A stretch of DNA of 64,000 bases from Mycolicibacterium neoaurum (GTDB taxonomy: Bacteria; Actinomycetota; Actinomycetes; Mycobacteriales; Mycobacteriaceae): contig NZ_JAQIIX010000002.1 of assembly GCF_036946495.1 (NCBI RefSeq), forward strand, positions 2,604,001 to 2,668,000, given 5' to 3'. The notes under the pieces were generated by a model. The model was not told the origin of the DNA. It made no database searches and saw only the letters and a program-made list of their open reading frames with translations. Position numbers and translations under genes: made by a program. Shown here one piece after another: positions 8,236 through 15,960 of this stretch (its first letter is position 1; the number at the start of each line of letters is the position of its first letter).

Positions 8236-9402
8236 TCAGAGGCCGAGATCGCGGCCGATGATCTCTTTCATGATTTCGGTGGTGCCGCCGTAGATGGTCT
8301 GGATGCGTGCGTCGGCAAAGGCCCTGCTGACCGGGTACTCGCGCATGTACCCGTAACCGCCGTGCAGTTGCAGGCAACGGTCGGCGACGCAAACCTGCAA
8401 CTCGGTGGTCCACCATTTGGCCTTGGCGGCCCGTGCGGCGCTGAGTCGGTTCTCGGCGTGCAGGCTGACGCAATGGTCGACGTAGACGCGGGCGATGTCG
8501 ATCTCGGTGGCCAGTTCGGCCAGCAGGAACCTGCTGTTCTGGAAGGTGCCGATGGCTCGTCCGAATGCCGTTCGCTCGCTGACATATTCGAGGGTGCGCG
8601 CCAGCACGCCCTCCGCCGACGCGACGGCGGTGATCGCCAGAGACAGGCGTTCCTGCGGCAGGTTGTGCATCAATTGGTAGAACCCGGATCCCTCGTCGCC
8701 GAGCAGATTGGCCACGGGAACCCGCACATCGCTGAAACTGAGCTCGCTGGTGTCCTGACCGTGCAGGCCCAGCTTGGCCAGATTGCGCCCCTTGGTGAAT
8801 CCGGGTGTGCCGTCTTCGACGACGAACAGCGACAGTCCCTTGTGTCTGTCATCGCTGGTGCGTGCGGCGACGATCACGAGATCACAGTTCTGGCCGTTGG
8901 AGATGAAAGTCTTGGCGCCGTTGATGACGTAGTGATCGCCATCGCGTACCGCACGGGTGCGGATGCCGGACAGGTCGCTGCCCGCGCCCGGTTCGGTCAT
9001 GGCGATGGCGCCGATCAGGGATCCGTCGGTCAGCCCGGGCAGCCAGCGCTGCTTCTGGGCCTCGTCGGTCAGCTCGGTGAAATATGGCCCCAGAACGTCG
9101 TTTTGCAGAGCGAGGCCCAGACCGACCGAGGCGTATCCGGACCGGCCGAACTCCTCGTCCAGGATCGCGTTGAAGCGGAAATCCGGCACCCCCGCACCCC
9201 CGAACCTCTCGGGAGTGGCGAACATCAGCAGGCCCTGTGCGCCAGCGGTGGTGAACAGCGACCGGTCGACCTTCTTCTCGTCCTCCCAGCGTTCGAAGTT
9301 CGGCGCGACGGCGGTGTCGATGAAACCGCGCACGGTGGCCCGGAACTGTTCGTGGTCGGCGGAGAACACGGTGCGCGGGGCGGTATCGGAAACGGTCTTC
9401 AC
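8236..9402 (-). CDS. acyl-CoA dehydrogenase
   Basis: A 388-residue FAD enzyme forming a 2-enoyl-CoA from an acyl-CoA. Seen: the FAD/substrate loop AMTEPGAGSDLSGIRTRA, the C-terminal helix region RTAFGRAIGTFQNSRF, HGGYGYMREYPVSRAF and the end IYGGTTEIMKEIIGRDL. The position that carries the catalytic Glu in medium-chain enzymes is Gly here (YGGTT). A Glu in LPQERLSLA sits where isovaleryl/long-chain-type enzymes carry their base. The start is GTG 9402, with TGAGGAAT upstream, only 10 bases after the ligase stop. A longer in-frame reading would run inside the ligase gene. It is the second gene of the operon. Confidence 0.92.
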   Translation of the reverse strand: MKTVSDTAPRTVFSADHEQFRATVRGFIDTAVAPNFERWEDEKKVDRSLFTTAGAQGLLMFATPERFGGAGVPDFRFNAILDEEFGRSGYASVGLGLALQNDVLGPYFTELTDEAQKQRWLPGLTDGSLIGAIAMTEPGAGSDLSGIRTRAVRDGDHYVINGAKTFISNGQNCDLVIVAARTSDDRHKGLSLFVVEDGTPGFTKGRNLAKLGLHGQDTSELSFSDVRVPVANLLGDEGSGFYQLMHNLPQERLSLAITAVASAEGVLARTLEYVSERTAFGRAIGTFQNSRFLLAELATEIDIARVYVDHCVSLHAENRLSAARAAKAKWWTTELQVCVADRCLQLHGGYGYMREYPVSRAFADARIQTIYGGTTEIMKEIIGRDLGL

Positions 9403-9412
9403 GAAGGATTCC

Positions 9413-10996
9413 TCAGGAGAGTCGGGCGTGGGTGGCGGTGGCGAGATCGGGGATCTGGTGCAGGGCGTACTTCTGCACCTTTCCCGATGCAGTGGTCGGA
9501 ATCTGCTGTACGACATGCCATTCGACAGGGAGCTTGGCCTTGGCCAGGTGCGCGGAGTCGAGGTGGCGCAGATAGCTTGACGGGCCCGGCCACGGGACGC
9601 CGTCGGCGAGCACGATCCACGCCCCGACCGCCTCACCGAGGCGTGAATCGGGCACGGCAGTGACCGCGGCGGCCACTATGTCGGGGTGGGTGAGCAGCGC
9701 CTGCTCGATATCCTGGGTGGAGAACTTCTCCCCGCCGCGATTGACGATGTCCTTGCTGCGCCCGGTCATGCGCAGCCAACCGTCGTCGAGAACGCCGATG
9801 TCGCCGGGATAGAACCAGCCGTCCGCGTCGAACTGGGCGGCGTTGAGGCCGGGGTCGGTGTATCCGGAAAACAATTGCGGCCCCCGGATCCGGAGCTCGC
9901 CGGGGCAGCCGTCGGCGAGCGGCCGGCGGTCGTCGTCGACGGCCTGGATCTGCATGCCGGGCAGAACCCGCCCGTCCCATTCGCGGCGTCGCCGCGCAGG
10001 ATCCGAACGGTCACTGCCGGTGCATATTCCGGCGGTCTCGGTCATCCCGTAGTGGCGGGTGGCGAAGATGCCGACGCGCTCGGCGTCATCGATGAGGCCG
10101 GGCGGGATGGCGCTGCCCGCGCACATGTAATGCCCTAGTCGGTGCTCTGGTGCGGCGCCGCCGGCATACTGCGACACCAGATCTTGCAGGAAGACGGTGG
10201 CGCCCATCATCGTGGTGACGCGTTCGGCGTCGATGACCTCGACGGCCTCCTCAGGTCGCCAACTGGGCAGGATGACCGCCCGCGCACCGAGATAGGCGGG
10301 CAGGAGCAGACCCGCGACGAATCCGCTCAGGTGTGATAGCGGGGTACCGACGGCAAGCACGGTGGTCTCGTCGAGGCTTGCGCTGGAGACCATGTTGCGT
10401 ATCTGGGCCAGCAGCGAGCGGGAATTGAGCACGGCACCCTTGGGCGCAGATGTGGTCCCCGAGGTGTAGAGGATGAGAGCAGCGTCGTCCGGGTCGGCCG
10501 GGTCGGGCAGGCCCGGCCCGGCAGCACCGTGCAGATCGGCGTCGGGTAACGGTCGCCACGCGCTACTCGGTGGGCCCACCGAGTAGCGAATGGTGGGCTG
10601 GTGGCCCAGATCGCCCAATATGCCTTCGATCTCGTGTTGTGGTCTGCGCGAGCCGAGGCCGGACGCGGCGGCGATCACCGCCGGCCGGGTGTCGGCGATG
10701 ATCTGTCGGGTCTCGTGTGTGCGGTAGATCGGGATGACGGGAACGTCGATGGCGCCGATCCGGAACGCGGCGACCTGAAGGACGAGCGCCTCCAGACAGT
10801 TGGGCAGCTGCACCAGGATCCGGTCGCCGCGGGTCACGCCGTGGCGGTGCATATCGGCGGACACCGCCGCGACCCAGGAATCGAATTCGGCGTAGCTGAC
10901 CCGGCGTTCGTCGAAGCGGAACAGCTCTCGATCCGGGAGCCGGGCAGCCCGGGTGGGGATCAGGTCGCCCACCCGACTGAATGTCCGCTCGCTCAT
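9413..10996 (-). CDS. acyl-CoA synthetase (AMP-dependent, FadD-like)
   Basis: A 527-residue ANL-superfamily enzyme that activates a carboxylic acid with ATP and CoA. Core motifs in order: P-loop YTSGTTSAPKG (~residue 180), HYGMTET, GWFYPGDIGVLDDGWL with the adenylate-binding Asp, the hinge GRSKDIVNRGGEK, and the C-terminal catalytic Lys in TTASGKVQK. The substrate cannot be read from sequence. ATG 10996 (MSERTFS) is preferred because TATGGT stands exactly six bases before it, a leaderless arrangement. An ATG at 11011 is the alternative. It is first gene of the minus-strand operon and divergent from a second crotonase across an inverted-repeat operator candidate. Confidence 0.9.
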   Translation of the reverse strand: MSERTFSRVGDLIPTRAARLPDRELFRFDERRVSYAEFDSWVAAVSADMHRHGVTRGDRILVQLPNCLEALVLQVAAFRIGAIDVPVIPIYRTHETRQIIADTRPAVIAAASGLGSRRPQHEIEGILGDLGHQPTIRYSVGPPSSAWRPLPDADLHGAAGPGLPDPADPDDAALILYTSGTTSAPKGAVLNSRSLLAQIRNMVSSASLDETTVLAVGTPLSHLSGFVAGLLLPAYLGARAVILPSWRPEEAVEVIDAERVTTMMGATVFLQDLVSQYAGGAAPEHRLGHYMCAGSAIPPGLIDDAERVGIFATRHYGMTETAGICTGSDRSDPARRRREWDGRVLPGMQIQAVDDDRRPLADGCPGELRIRGPQLFSGYTDPGLNAAQFDADGWFYPGDIGVLDDGWLRMTGRSKDIVNRGGEKFSTQDIEQALLTHPDIVAAAVTAVPDSRLGEAVGAWIVLADGVPWPGPSSYLRHLDSAHLAKAKLPVEWHVVQQIPTTASGKVQKYALHQIPDLATATHARLS

Positions 10997-11002
10997 GATT
11001 TG

Positions 11003-11056
11003 ACCATACATGCTGTTCGACTTTTATCCGACAAAAACTCGAACAGTATGTACGAT
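11003..11056. promoter_or_regulatory. divergent leaderless promoters with overlapping inverted repeat (operator candidate)
   Basis: Minus strand: TATGGT (11003-11008) lies six bases before the ligase ATG. Plus strand: TACGAT (11051-11056) lies six bases before the crotonase ATG at 11063. A 14-bp inverted repeat, left arm 11007-11020 (TACATGCTGTTCGA) and right arm 11039-11052 (TCGAACAGTATGTA), matches at 13 of 14 positions with an 18-bp spacer. Each arm overlaps one of the two -10 elements. A single regulator, plausibly one of the nearby TetR proteins, could repress both directions. That last point is inference. Confidence 0.65.
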
Positions 11057-11062
11057 ATTTGC

Positions 11063-11863
11063 ATGACTGCTTACCGATACCTGTTGACCAGCATCGAAGA
11101 TGGGGTCGGCATCGTCCAGCTGAATCACCCCGAGAAACGGAATGCACTCGGCTGGGAACTGCATGAGGAACTGATCGACGTGCTGGCCGCATGGGCCTAT
11201 GACGACCGGGTCGCCGCGGTGCTGTTGATCGGAAACGAGGACTACTTTTGCGCGGGCTGGGCACTGGACGTGCTGCAGGGCACCCAGGGTGAGGAGCGGA
11301 ACAGGTTCACCGATCTGGCCCTGCGTTTCATGACCGACCTCTACGACTTCCGCAAACCGACGGTGGCGGCCGTGGCCGGTGTCGCACCCGGCTATGGCAT
11401 GGATGTGGCCAACATGTGTGACATCACCATCGCCTCGGAGAATGCCGCTTTCGGTTCCACCCAGGTGAAATACGCGATGAACGGCTTCTACCACGGCATG
11501 CTGCGCAAGGTGAACACCCAGCGAGCCCGCCGGATGTTCTTCACCGGCGATCCCATCGACGCGCAAGAGGCGCTGCGGGTGGGCCTTGTCGACGAGGTGG
11601 TGCCCGTCGGGGCCCTTCGGGAGGCCGCTCTGACGCTGGCCAAACAGATCGCCGAATCCGGCGCCGAGCTGACCACCGTGCTCAAAGAGGTTGCACTGCG
11701 CGCGCAGAACATGGATCACATCGGTGCCACCGCCTACGAGCTGCGCGTCACCCAGGACCTGCTGCAACGCGGTCTGTTCGAACGCCGTATCGACGAGGGG
11801 CTCATAAGGCTGAAATCCGGTCGCAGCCGCGCCACCGAGCGGTTCGATCGGAGCGCCCGATGA
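11063..11863 (+). CDS. crotonase-fold protein (enoyl-CoA hydratase/isomerase family), second paralog
   Basis: A 266-residue protein with crotonase landmarks: HPEKRNALGWELH, YFCAGWALD, GVAPGYGMDVANMCDI, and FTGDPIDAQEALRVGLVDEVVP. The oxyanion-hole segment reads APGYG instead of the usual AxGGG. Both classical catalytic Glu positions are changed (FGSTQVKY in place of FGxPE; RARRMFFTGD in place of the LAMEM-type helix). The true reaction is therefore uncertain. Start ATG 11063 is set by TACGAT six bases upstream. The stop overlaps the next ATG (ATGA), so it is coupled to the SnoaL-like gene. Confidence 0.85.
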   Translation: MTAYRYLLTSIEDGVGIVQLNHPEKRNALGWELHEELIDVLAAWAYDDRVAAVLLIGNEDYFCAGWALDVLQGTQGEERNRFTDLALRFMTDLYDFRKPTVAAVAGVAPGYGMDVANMCDITIASENAAFGSTQVKYAMNGFYHGMLRKVNTQRARRMFFTGDPIDAQEALRVGLVDEVVPVGALREAALTLAKQIAESGAELTTVLKEVALRAQNMDHIGATAYELRVTQDLLQRGLFERRIDEGLIRLKSGRSRATERFDRSAR

Positions 11864-12348
11864 GCGCGCCCGCGCAGACCCCGGAATTCTTGCGCGACTT
11901 CGGGACTCGGTGGGACCGCGCCTGGAATTCCCATGACACAGCGCAGGTGATGGCGCTGCTGCACCCGGAGATCGTCTGGGATGACACCGTGTTCTGGCAC
12001 GACGTCCTGCACGGCACCGATGCCGTCACCACCTATGTCGACACAATCTGGAAGATCATGCCGGATGTGCAGTTCCGGGAGGTGCAGTTCTTCACCGCTC
12101 CCGACGACGGCCGTGCACTGTTCCTGTTTGAGCAGAGTGGCTCGGCGCCCGCACGATTCGGCGACGGAAAGTTCCGTACCCATGGCTGCGACATCTTTCT
12201 GGAATTCCGTGACGGACTGCTCTCGAGTTACCTCGCCCAATACGAGATCACCGAGATGATGCGGCAGTACGGCGCCCTGCCACCCCGCGGAAGGGCGATC
12301 GGCGGGAGTTACCTGCTCTCGCTGCTGGCGTCCGGGTCCGGTGCGTAG
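11860..12348 (+). CDS. SnoaL/NTF2-like protein
   Basis: A 162-residue protein with the NTF2-like cone fold pattern seen in ketosteroid isomerases, SnoaL cyclases and small hydratases: RWDRAWNSHDTAQVMALLHPE, then DDTVFWHDVLHGTDAV and a C-terminal strand-rich half. It is coupled by ATGA to the crotonase upstream. Its last 40 bases overlap the convergent TetR gene. In a catabolic cluster it probably acts on a ring or enoyl intermediate, but no substrate can be assigned. Confidence 0.75.
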   Translation: MSAPAQTPEFLRDFGTRWDRAWNSHDTAQVMALLHPEIVWDDTVFWHDVLHGTDAVTTYVDTIWKIMPDVQFREVQFFTAPDDGRALFLFEQSGSAPARFGDGKFRTHGCDIFLEFRDGLLSSYLAQYEITEMMRQYGALPPRGRAIGGSYLLSLLASGSGA

Positions 12349-12965
12349 AGGGAATGCCAGATGATGGCGGCCAGGGCCGCCACATGGCGACGGGTCTGGG
12401 TGGGCCCGGCGGGCCTGATCTGTTGGTAGAGACCGCGTTCGACCATCCAGACCAGCCAGGCGGCGGTGCTCTCAGGGTCGATGTCCGCACGGGCACCGCC
12501 CGCGTCCTGGGCGCGGCGGATGTGTTTGGCCAGCTCCACATGCCCGACGGTGAGCAGCCCGTGGAATTCCTCGCGGACGCCGGGATCGTAGACCGATGCT
12601 TCGGCCAGCGCGGCAAGGAGTTTGGCGCGCCGCCGGTATGTCTTGACCAGGTCGGTGAAAATCTCCACGAGGGCTGCCTCGGTCACCGCGCCGTCGAGGT
12701 CCATCCACCGGCGGGCGGATTGCACCACCTCACCGACGACGCCCTGGCCGACGACGCGCAACAGATGACCCAGATCGTCGAAGTAGCTGTAGAAGGTCGA
12801 CCGCGATACCTGTGCTCTGGCGATGACCTGTTCGACGGATATCTCGGAGAAGCGGTCGGACTCGGAGAGCAGATCCTCGGCGGCGGTGACGATGCGGCGC
12901 ACCGACGCGGCGCGCTGCAGTTCGCGCTTGGACGGCCCGCCGGTGCTGGCCTCGGCTGCTGGCAT
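12309..12965 (-). CDS. TetR-family transcriptional regulator
   Basis: A 218-residue regulator. The N-terminal helix-turn-helix is clear: IVTAAEDLLSESDRF, then SVEQVIARAQVSRSTFYSYF (residues ~40-60). The C-terminal ligand domain is not recognisable. The start ATG 12965 has TACAGT exactly six bases upstream, indicating a leaderless message. It overlaps the 3' end of the convergent SnoaL gene. It is a candidate for binding the 11003-11056 operator or the P450 upstream region. Confidence 0.88.
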   Translation of the reverse strand: MPAAEASTGGPSKRELQRAASVRRIVTAAEDLLSESDRFSEISVEQVIARAQVSRSTFYSYFDDLGHLLRVVGQGVVGEVVQSARRWMDLDGAVTEAALVEIFTDLVKTYRRRAKLLAALAEASVYDPGVREEFHGLLTVGHVELAKHIRRAQDAGGARADIDPESTAAWLVWMVERGLYQQIRPAGPTQTRRHVAALAAIIWHSLYAPDPDASSESR

Positions 12966-12995
12966 CAGATCACTGTATCCAGGATCGTCGGGTGG

Positions 12996-13544
12996 TCAGG
13001 ACAGGTCCCGGTACAGATCGCCGTGTAGCCGGACCAACGCAATGAACTGTCCCAGCGACCAATCCATGGTGTGTACGTCGAGGTGTTGGTGGCCGACCAC
13101 GATCGACAATCCCATCGCGGCGAGCCGCGATGCCGTATCCGGATCGGCGACCATGGCATTCACGGTGTCGAAGATCATCTGCCTGCGCATCGAATCGACC
13201 TCGTCGCGCACCCGGGCAGCACGTGGTTCGGTGTTGCTCCAGGCCCGCAGCGCCACCTCGGCCTGATGGGGCACCGATAGCGCCAGGCCCCGCAGCTGGT
13301 CCAGGCGCGCCGCCGGATCCTCGGTGGCGGTGACCTTGCCGAGCAGCCGTTCGGTCAGCTCGATCTCCCAATAGGACAGGAACTGGTCGACGAAGTCGTT
13401 CCAGTCGCGAAACCAGTTGTAGAACGAGCCGGTGGTCATGCCCAGCGACCGGCACAGCGTCGTGACCCGTAGTGCCCCGAAGCCGTCGGCCGCCATCAGA
13501 TCCAGCGCGCCGCGAAAGTAGTCGTCCCGATTGACGCTGGCCAT
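12996..13544 (-). CDS. TetR-family transcriptional regulator
   Basis: A 182-residue regulator. The HTH is seen in ALDLMAADGFGALRVTTLCR followed by SLGMTTGSFYNWFRDWNDF. The tail is typical of TetR ligand domains. It is transcribed in the same direction as the P450 gene upstream (127 bases away) and the TetR gene downstream (30 bases away). No clear leaderless -10 precedes ATG 13544, so it may be read from the P450 promoter. The effector is unknown. Confidence 0.88.
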   Translation of the reverse strand: MASVNRDDYFRGALDLMAADGFGALRVTTLCRSLGMTTGSFYNWFRDWNDFVDQFLSYWEIELTERLLGKVTATEDPAARLDQLRGLALSVPHQAEVALRAWSNTEPRAARVRDEVDSMRRQMIFDTVNAMVADPDTASRLAAMGLSIVVGHQHLDVHTMDWSLGQFIALVRLHGDLYRDLS

Positions 13545-13671
13545 CGATCTGTTTCCCGTCTGCCGCAGCTGCGATCGGCGCCCATGGCCTCAGCCGGTGA
13601 TCATGGTAGCGGTCTCGGCTGTGCCGCCACGGCCGGTCTGCCTCCGATGGCGACGGTGCTTCGTCGGCGGC

Positions 13672-14955
13672 TCACCGTGCCGATTCCGGGGTGAAACGCA
13701 CCTGTTGGCGCTTGATGCCATTGATGAAATTGCTTGTCAGGTAATCGGGTTCGCCGACGGCCTCGATATCGGGAAGGCGGCGGAACAACTCGCTGAAGAT
13801 GGCCTTGAGTTGCAGTTTGGCCACATGACTGCCCAGGCAGTAGTGCGGTCCGCGACCGCCGAAACCGATGTGCGGATTGGGTTTGCGGCTCAGGTCGAAA
13901 CGCTCGGGATCGGCGAAGGCCCGTTCGTCCCGGTTGCCGGAGTTGTAGAACAACACCACCTTGTCCCCGGCCTCGATGGTGACACCGTTGAGTTCGAAGG
14001 ACCGTAGCGCGGTGCGCCGGAATGTCATGACCGGACTTGCCCAGCGGATGAGTTCTTCGACCGCGAGGTCGATGCGCCCGTCGAAGTCGGCCAGCAGATA
14101 CGCGCGCTGATCCCGGAATTCGGTCAGGGCCCGGATGGTGTGCGTGGTGGTCTGCTTGGTGGTGTCGTTGCCTGCGACGCAGAGCAGGACGAAGAAGGAC
14201 CGGATCTCCTCATCGGTGAGTTGGACACCGTCCACCTCGGCCTGGACCAGCGCGGAGACGAGGTCGTCGCGCGGCTGTGACCGGCGGGCGTCGATGAGCT
14301 CCTGGCAACGGGCGTGCAGCGTGGTGATGCCGGTGAACATGGTGGTGAGCGGATCGGTCGCAGCCGTGCTTTCGTCATCCCATGCGGTCAGCGGGGCGGC
14401 CGCATCGGTGACCTCCTGGCGTTGCTCCTCGGGGATGCCGATCATCTCCGAGACGGTCCACATCGGCAGGCGCGCCGACACCGTCTCGACGAATTCCACC
14501 TCGCCGTGGGTAGCGATGTCATCGACGATCTGGCGGGCCTGATGGAAGATCTGGTCGGCGATCAGATTGATCCGCCGCGGGGTGAACACGGAGCTGACGA
14601 TGCGCCGCACCTTGGCGTGCCGCGGTTCGTCCATGGATAGGATCGACGATGCCGCCTCCAGGACTTCGGTGGGCATGTCCTCGAAGGTGACCCCGCCGGT
14701 GGCCGAGGAGAACACCTCGGCGGTGCGACTGACGGTGACGATGTCCTCGTGGCGGGTGATCGCCCAGTAGCCCGGCGGGGAAGCCTGGCCCAGCAGATCC
14801 ATCATCGGGCTGCGGATGGGGCGCTGCCAGCTGACCGGTCGGTCCCGGCGCAGCTGGGCGAACAGGGCATCGCGTTCGGCGCTGGGGCCGTCCCACACCC
14901 AGGGCTGGGACAGATCGATGGCGTCGTGCTCGCGCTCGGTGGATGTCAGGGTCAT
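13672..14955 (-). CDS. cytochrome P450
   Basis: A 427-residue haem monooxygenase, soluble (no membrane anchor). Seen: I-helix oxygen-activation motif LLCVAGNDTTKQT, K-helix EELIRW (ExxR), and the haem-binding loop FGGRGPHYCLG with the ligand Cys at about residue 373. The C-terminal SNFINGIKRQQVRF resembles mycobacterial P450s that oxidise sterol side chains or terpenoids (CYP124/125/142-like), but I cannot assign the family. Start ATG 14955 (MTLTSTERE) has GAGGAG at good distance; a longer in-frame start at 15006 lacks this. No ferredoxin gene is adjacent. It probably supplies the oxidation that makes the acid used by the ligase at 9413, an inference from clustering. Confidence 0.92.
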   Translation of the reverse strand: MTLTSTEREHDAIDLSQPWVWDGPSAERDALFAQLRRDRPVSWQRPIRSPMMDLLGQASPPGYWAITRHEDIVTVSRTAEVFSSATGGVTFEDMPTEVLEAASSILSMDEPRHAKVRRIVSSVFTPRRINLIADQIFHQARQIVDDIATHGEVEFVETVSARLPMWTVSEMIGIPEEQRQEVTDAAAPLTAWDDESTAATDPLTTMFTGITTLHARCQELIDARRSQPRDDLVSALVQAEVDGVQLTDEEIRSFFVLLCVAGNDTTKQTTTHTIRALTEFRDQRAYLLADFDGRIDLAVEELIRWASPVMTFRRTALRSFELNGVTIEAGDKVVLFYNSGNRDERAFADPERFDLSRKPNPHIGFGGRGPHYCLGSHVAKLQLKAIFSELFRRLPDIEAVGEPDYLTSNFINGIKRQQVRFTPESAR

Positions 14956-15011
14956 CGCCGGCTCCTCGATAGCTGGTCGGTACGTCCTGTGCATGACGTG
15001 GCTCACATTAA

Positions 15012-15027
15012 CATAAATTAAATTATG
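15012..15027. promoter_or_regulatory. AT-rich near-palindrome upstream of the P450
   Basis: CATAAATTAAATTATG matches its own reverse complement at 14 of 16 positions and lies about 57 bases upstream of the P450 start. The ~189-base gap also carries the leaderless promoter of the divergent HAD gene. A low-GC palindrome in such GC-rich DNA is a plausible TetR operator. This is not demonstrated. Confidence 0.35.
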
Positions 15028-15144
15028 AATAATGCGTGCTCGAAGGGGAATATCCGCTCGGTTGGCGAGTTGCGCGTAAACAGCATTACGATATGGTGGG
15101 GGATCCCGGTGGCCGACGCGGACCGCGCGCCTTAGTCTCGCTGC

Positions 15145-15960
15145 ATGGCAACCGGCGGAGTGCTCTTCGACATCGATGGTGTGCTCGTCACCTCATGGCA
15201 GCCGATCGATGGCGCCCGCGAAACGCTGCGCGCGTTGGCGACCCATCAGATCGCCCGCGCGTATCTGACCAACACCACTACCCGAACCCGCGTCCAGATC
15301 GCCGACCTGCTGACCGAGGCCGGGATGGATGTCACCCCCGACGAGGTGATCACCGCGGCGGTGCTGACCGCCGATTTCGTCAGGGACCGCTATCCCGGTG
15401 CTCGCTGCTTCCTGGTCAACAGCGGTGATATCGCCGACGATATGCCGGGTATCGATCTGCAGGCCTCGGTGGACACCCACGGTGGACCGATGCCTGACAC
15501 CCCCGACGTGGTGCTGCTCGGTGGCGCGGGTCCGGAATACGACCATGTAACCCTGTCGTGGGTCTACGACTGGATGGCCCAAGGTGTTCCGGTCGTGGCC
15601 ATGCATCGCAGCATGTCGTGGACGACGACCGAGGGTCTGTGGATCGACACCGGCATGTACCTGGCAGGTATGGAGGAGGGTTCGGGTCGCAAGGCCACGG
15701 CCGTCGGAAAGCCGGCGCCGGAGGGCTTTTTGGCCTCCGCCGCGCGCCTGGGTGTCGAGCCCGACGAGATGTACATGGTCGGCGACGATCTGAACAACGA
15801 TGTGCTGGCCGGGCAGGTGGTCGGGATGACCGGCGTGCTGGTGCGCACCGGAAAGTTCCGGCAGCAGACGCTGGATCGTTGGGCTGCAGACGAATTCGCG
15901 ATGCAACCCAATCATGTCATCGACTCGGTGGCCGATCTTCCTGAGCTGCTGGGTCTTTAG
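15145..15960 (+). CDS. HAD-superfamily phosphatase (NagD/LHPP-like, class IIA)
   Basis: A 271-residue cytosolic phosphatase. Motif I with the nucleophile Asp is FDIDGVLVT (residues ~8-16), motif II is the TNTTTRTR region, the class IIA cap lies between, and motif III/IV is GKPAPEGF followed by MVGDDLNNDV. The substrate is unknown; relatives act on phosphosugars, phospholysine or pyridoxal phosphate. The start ATG 15145 has TAGTCT exactly six bases upstream (leaderless). It overlaps the convergent helicase by four bases at the 3' end. Confidence 0.9.
   Translation: MATGGVLFDIDGVLVTSWQPIDGARETLRALATHQIARAYLTNTTTRTRVQIADLLTEAGMDVTPDEVITAAVLTADFVRDRYPGARCFLVNSGDIADDMPGIDLQASVDTHGGPMPDTPDVVLLGGAGPEYDHVTLSWVYDWMAQGVPVVAMHRSMSWTTTEGLWIDTGMYLAGMEEGSGRKATAVGKPAPEGFLASAARLGVEPDEMYMVGDDLNNDVLAGQVVGMTGVLVRTGKFRQQTLDRWAADEFAMQPNHVIDSVADLPELLGL

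Noticed and set aside
7507..9663. Very long plus-strand open frame (about 700 codons) opposite the acyl-CoA dehydrogenase and crotonase
   Set aside because: It is antisense to two well-supported genes, with no domain and no start signal.
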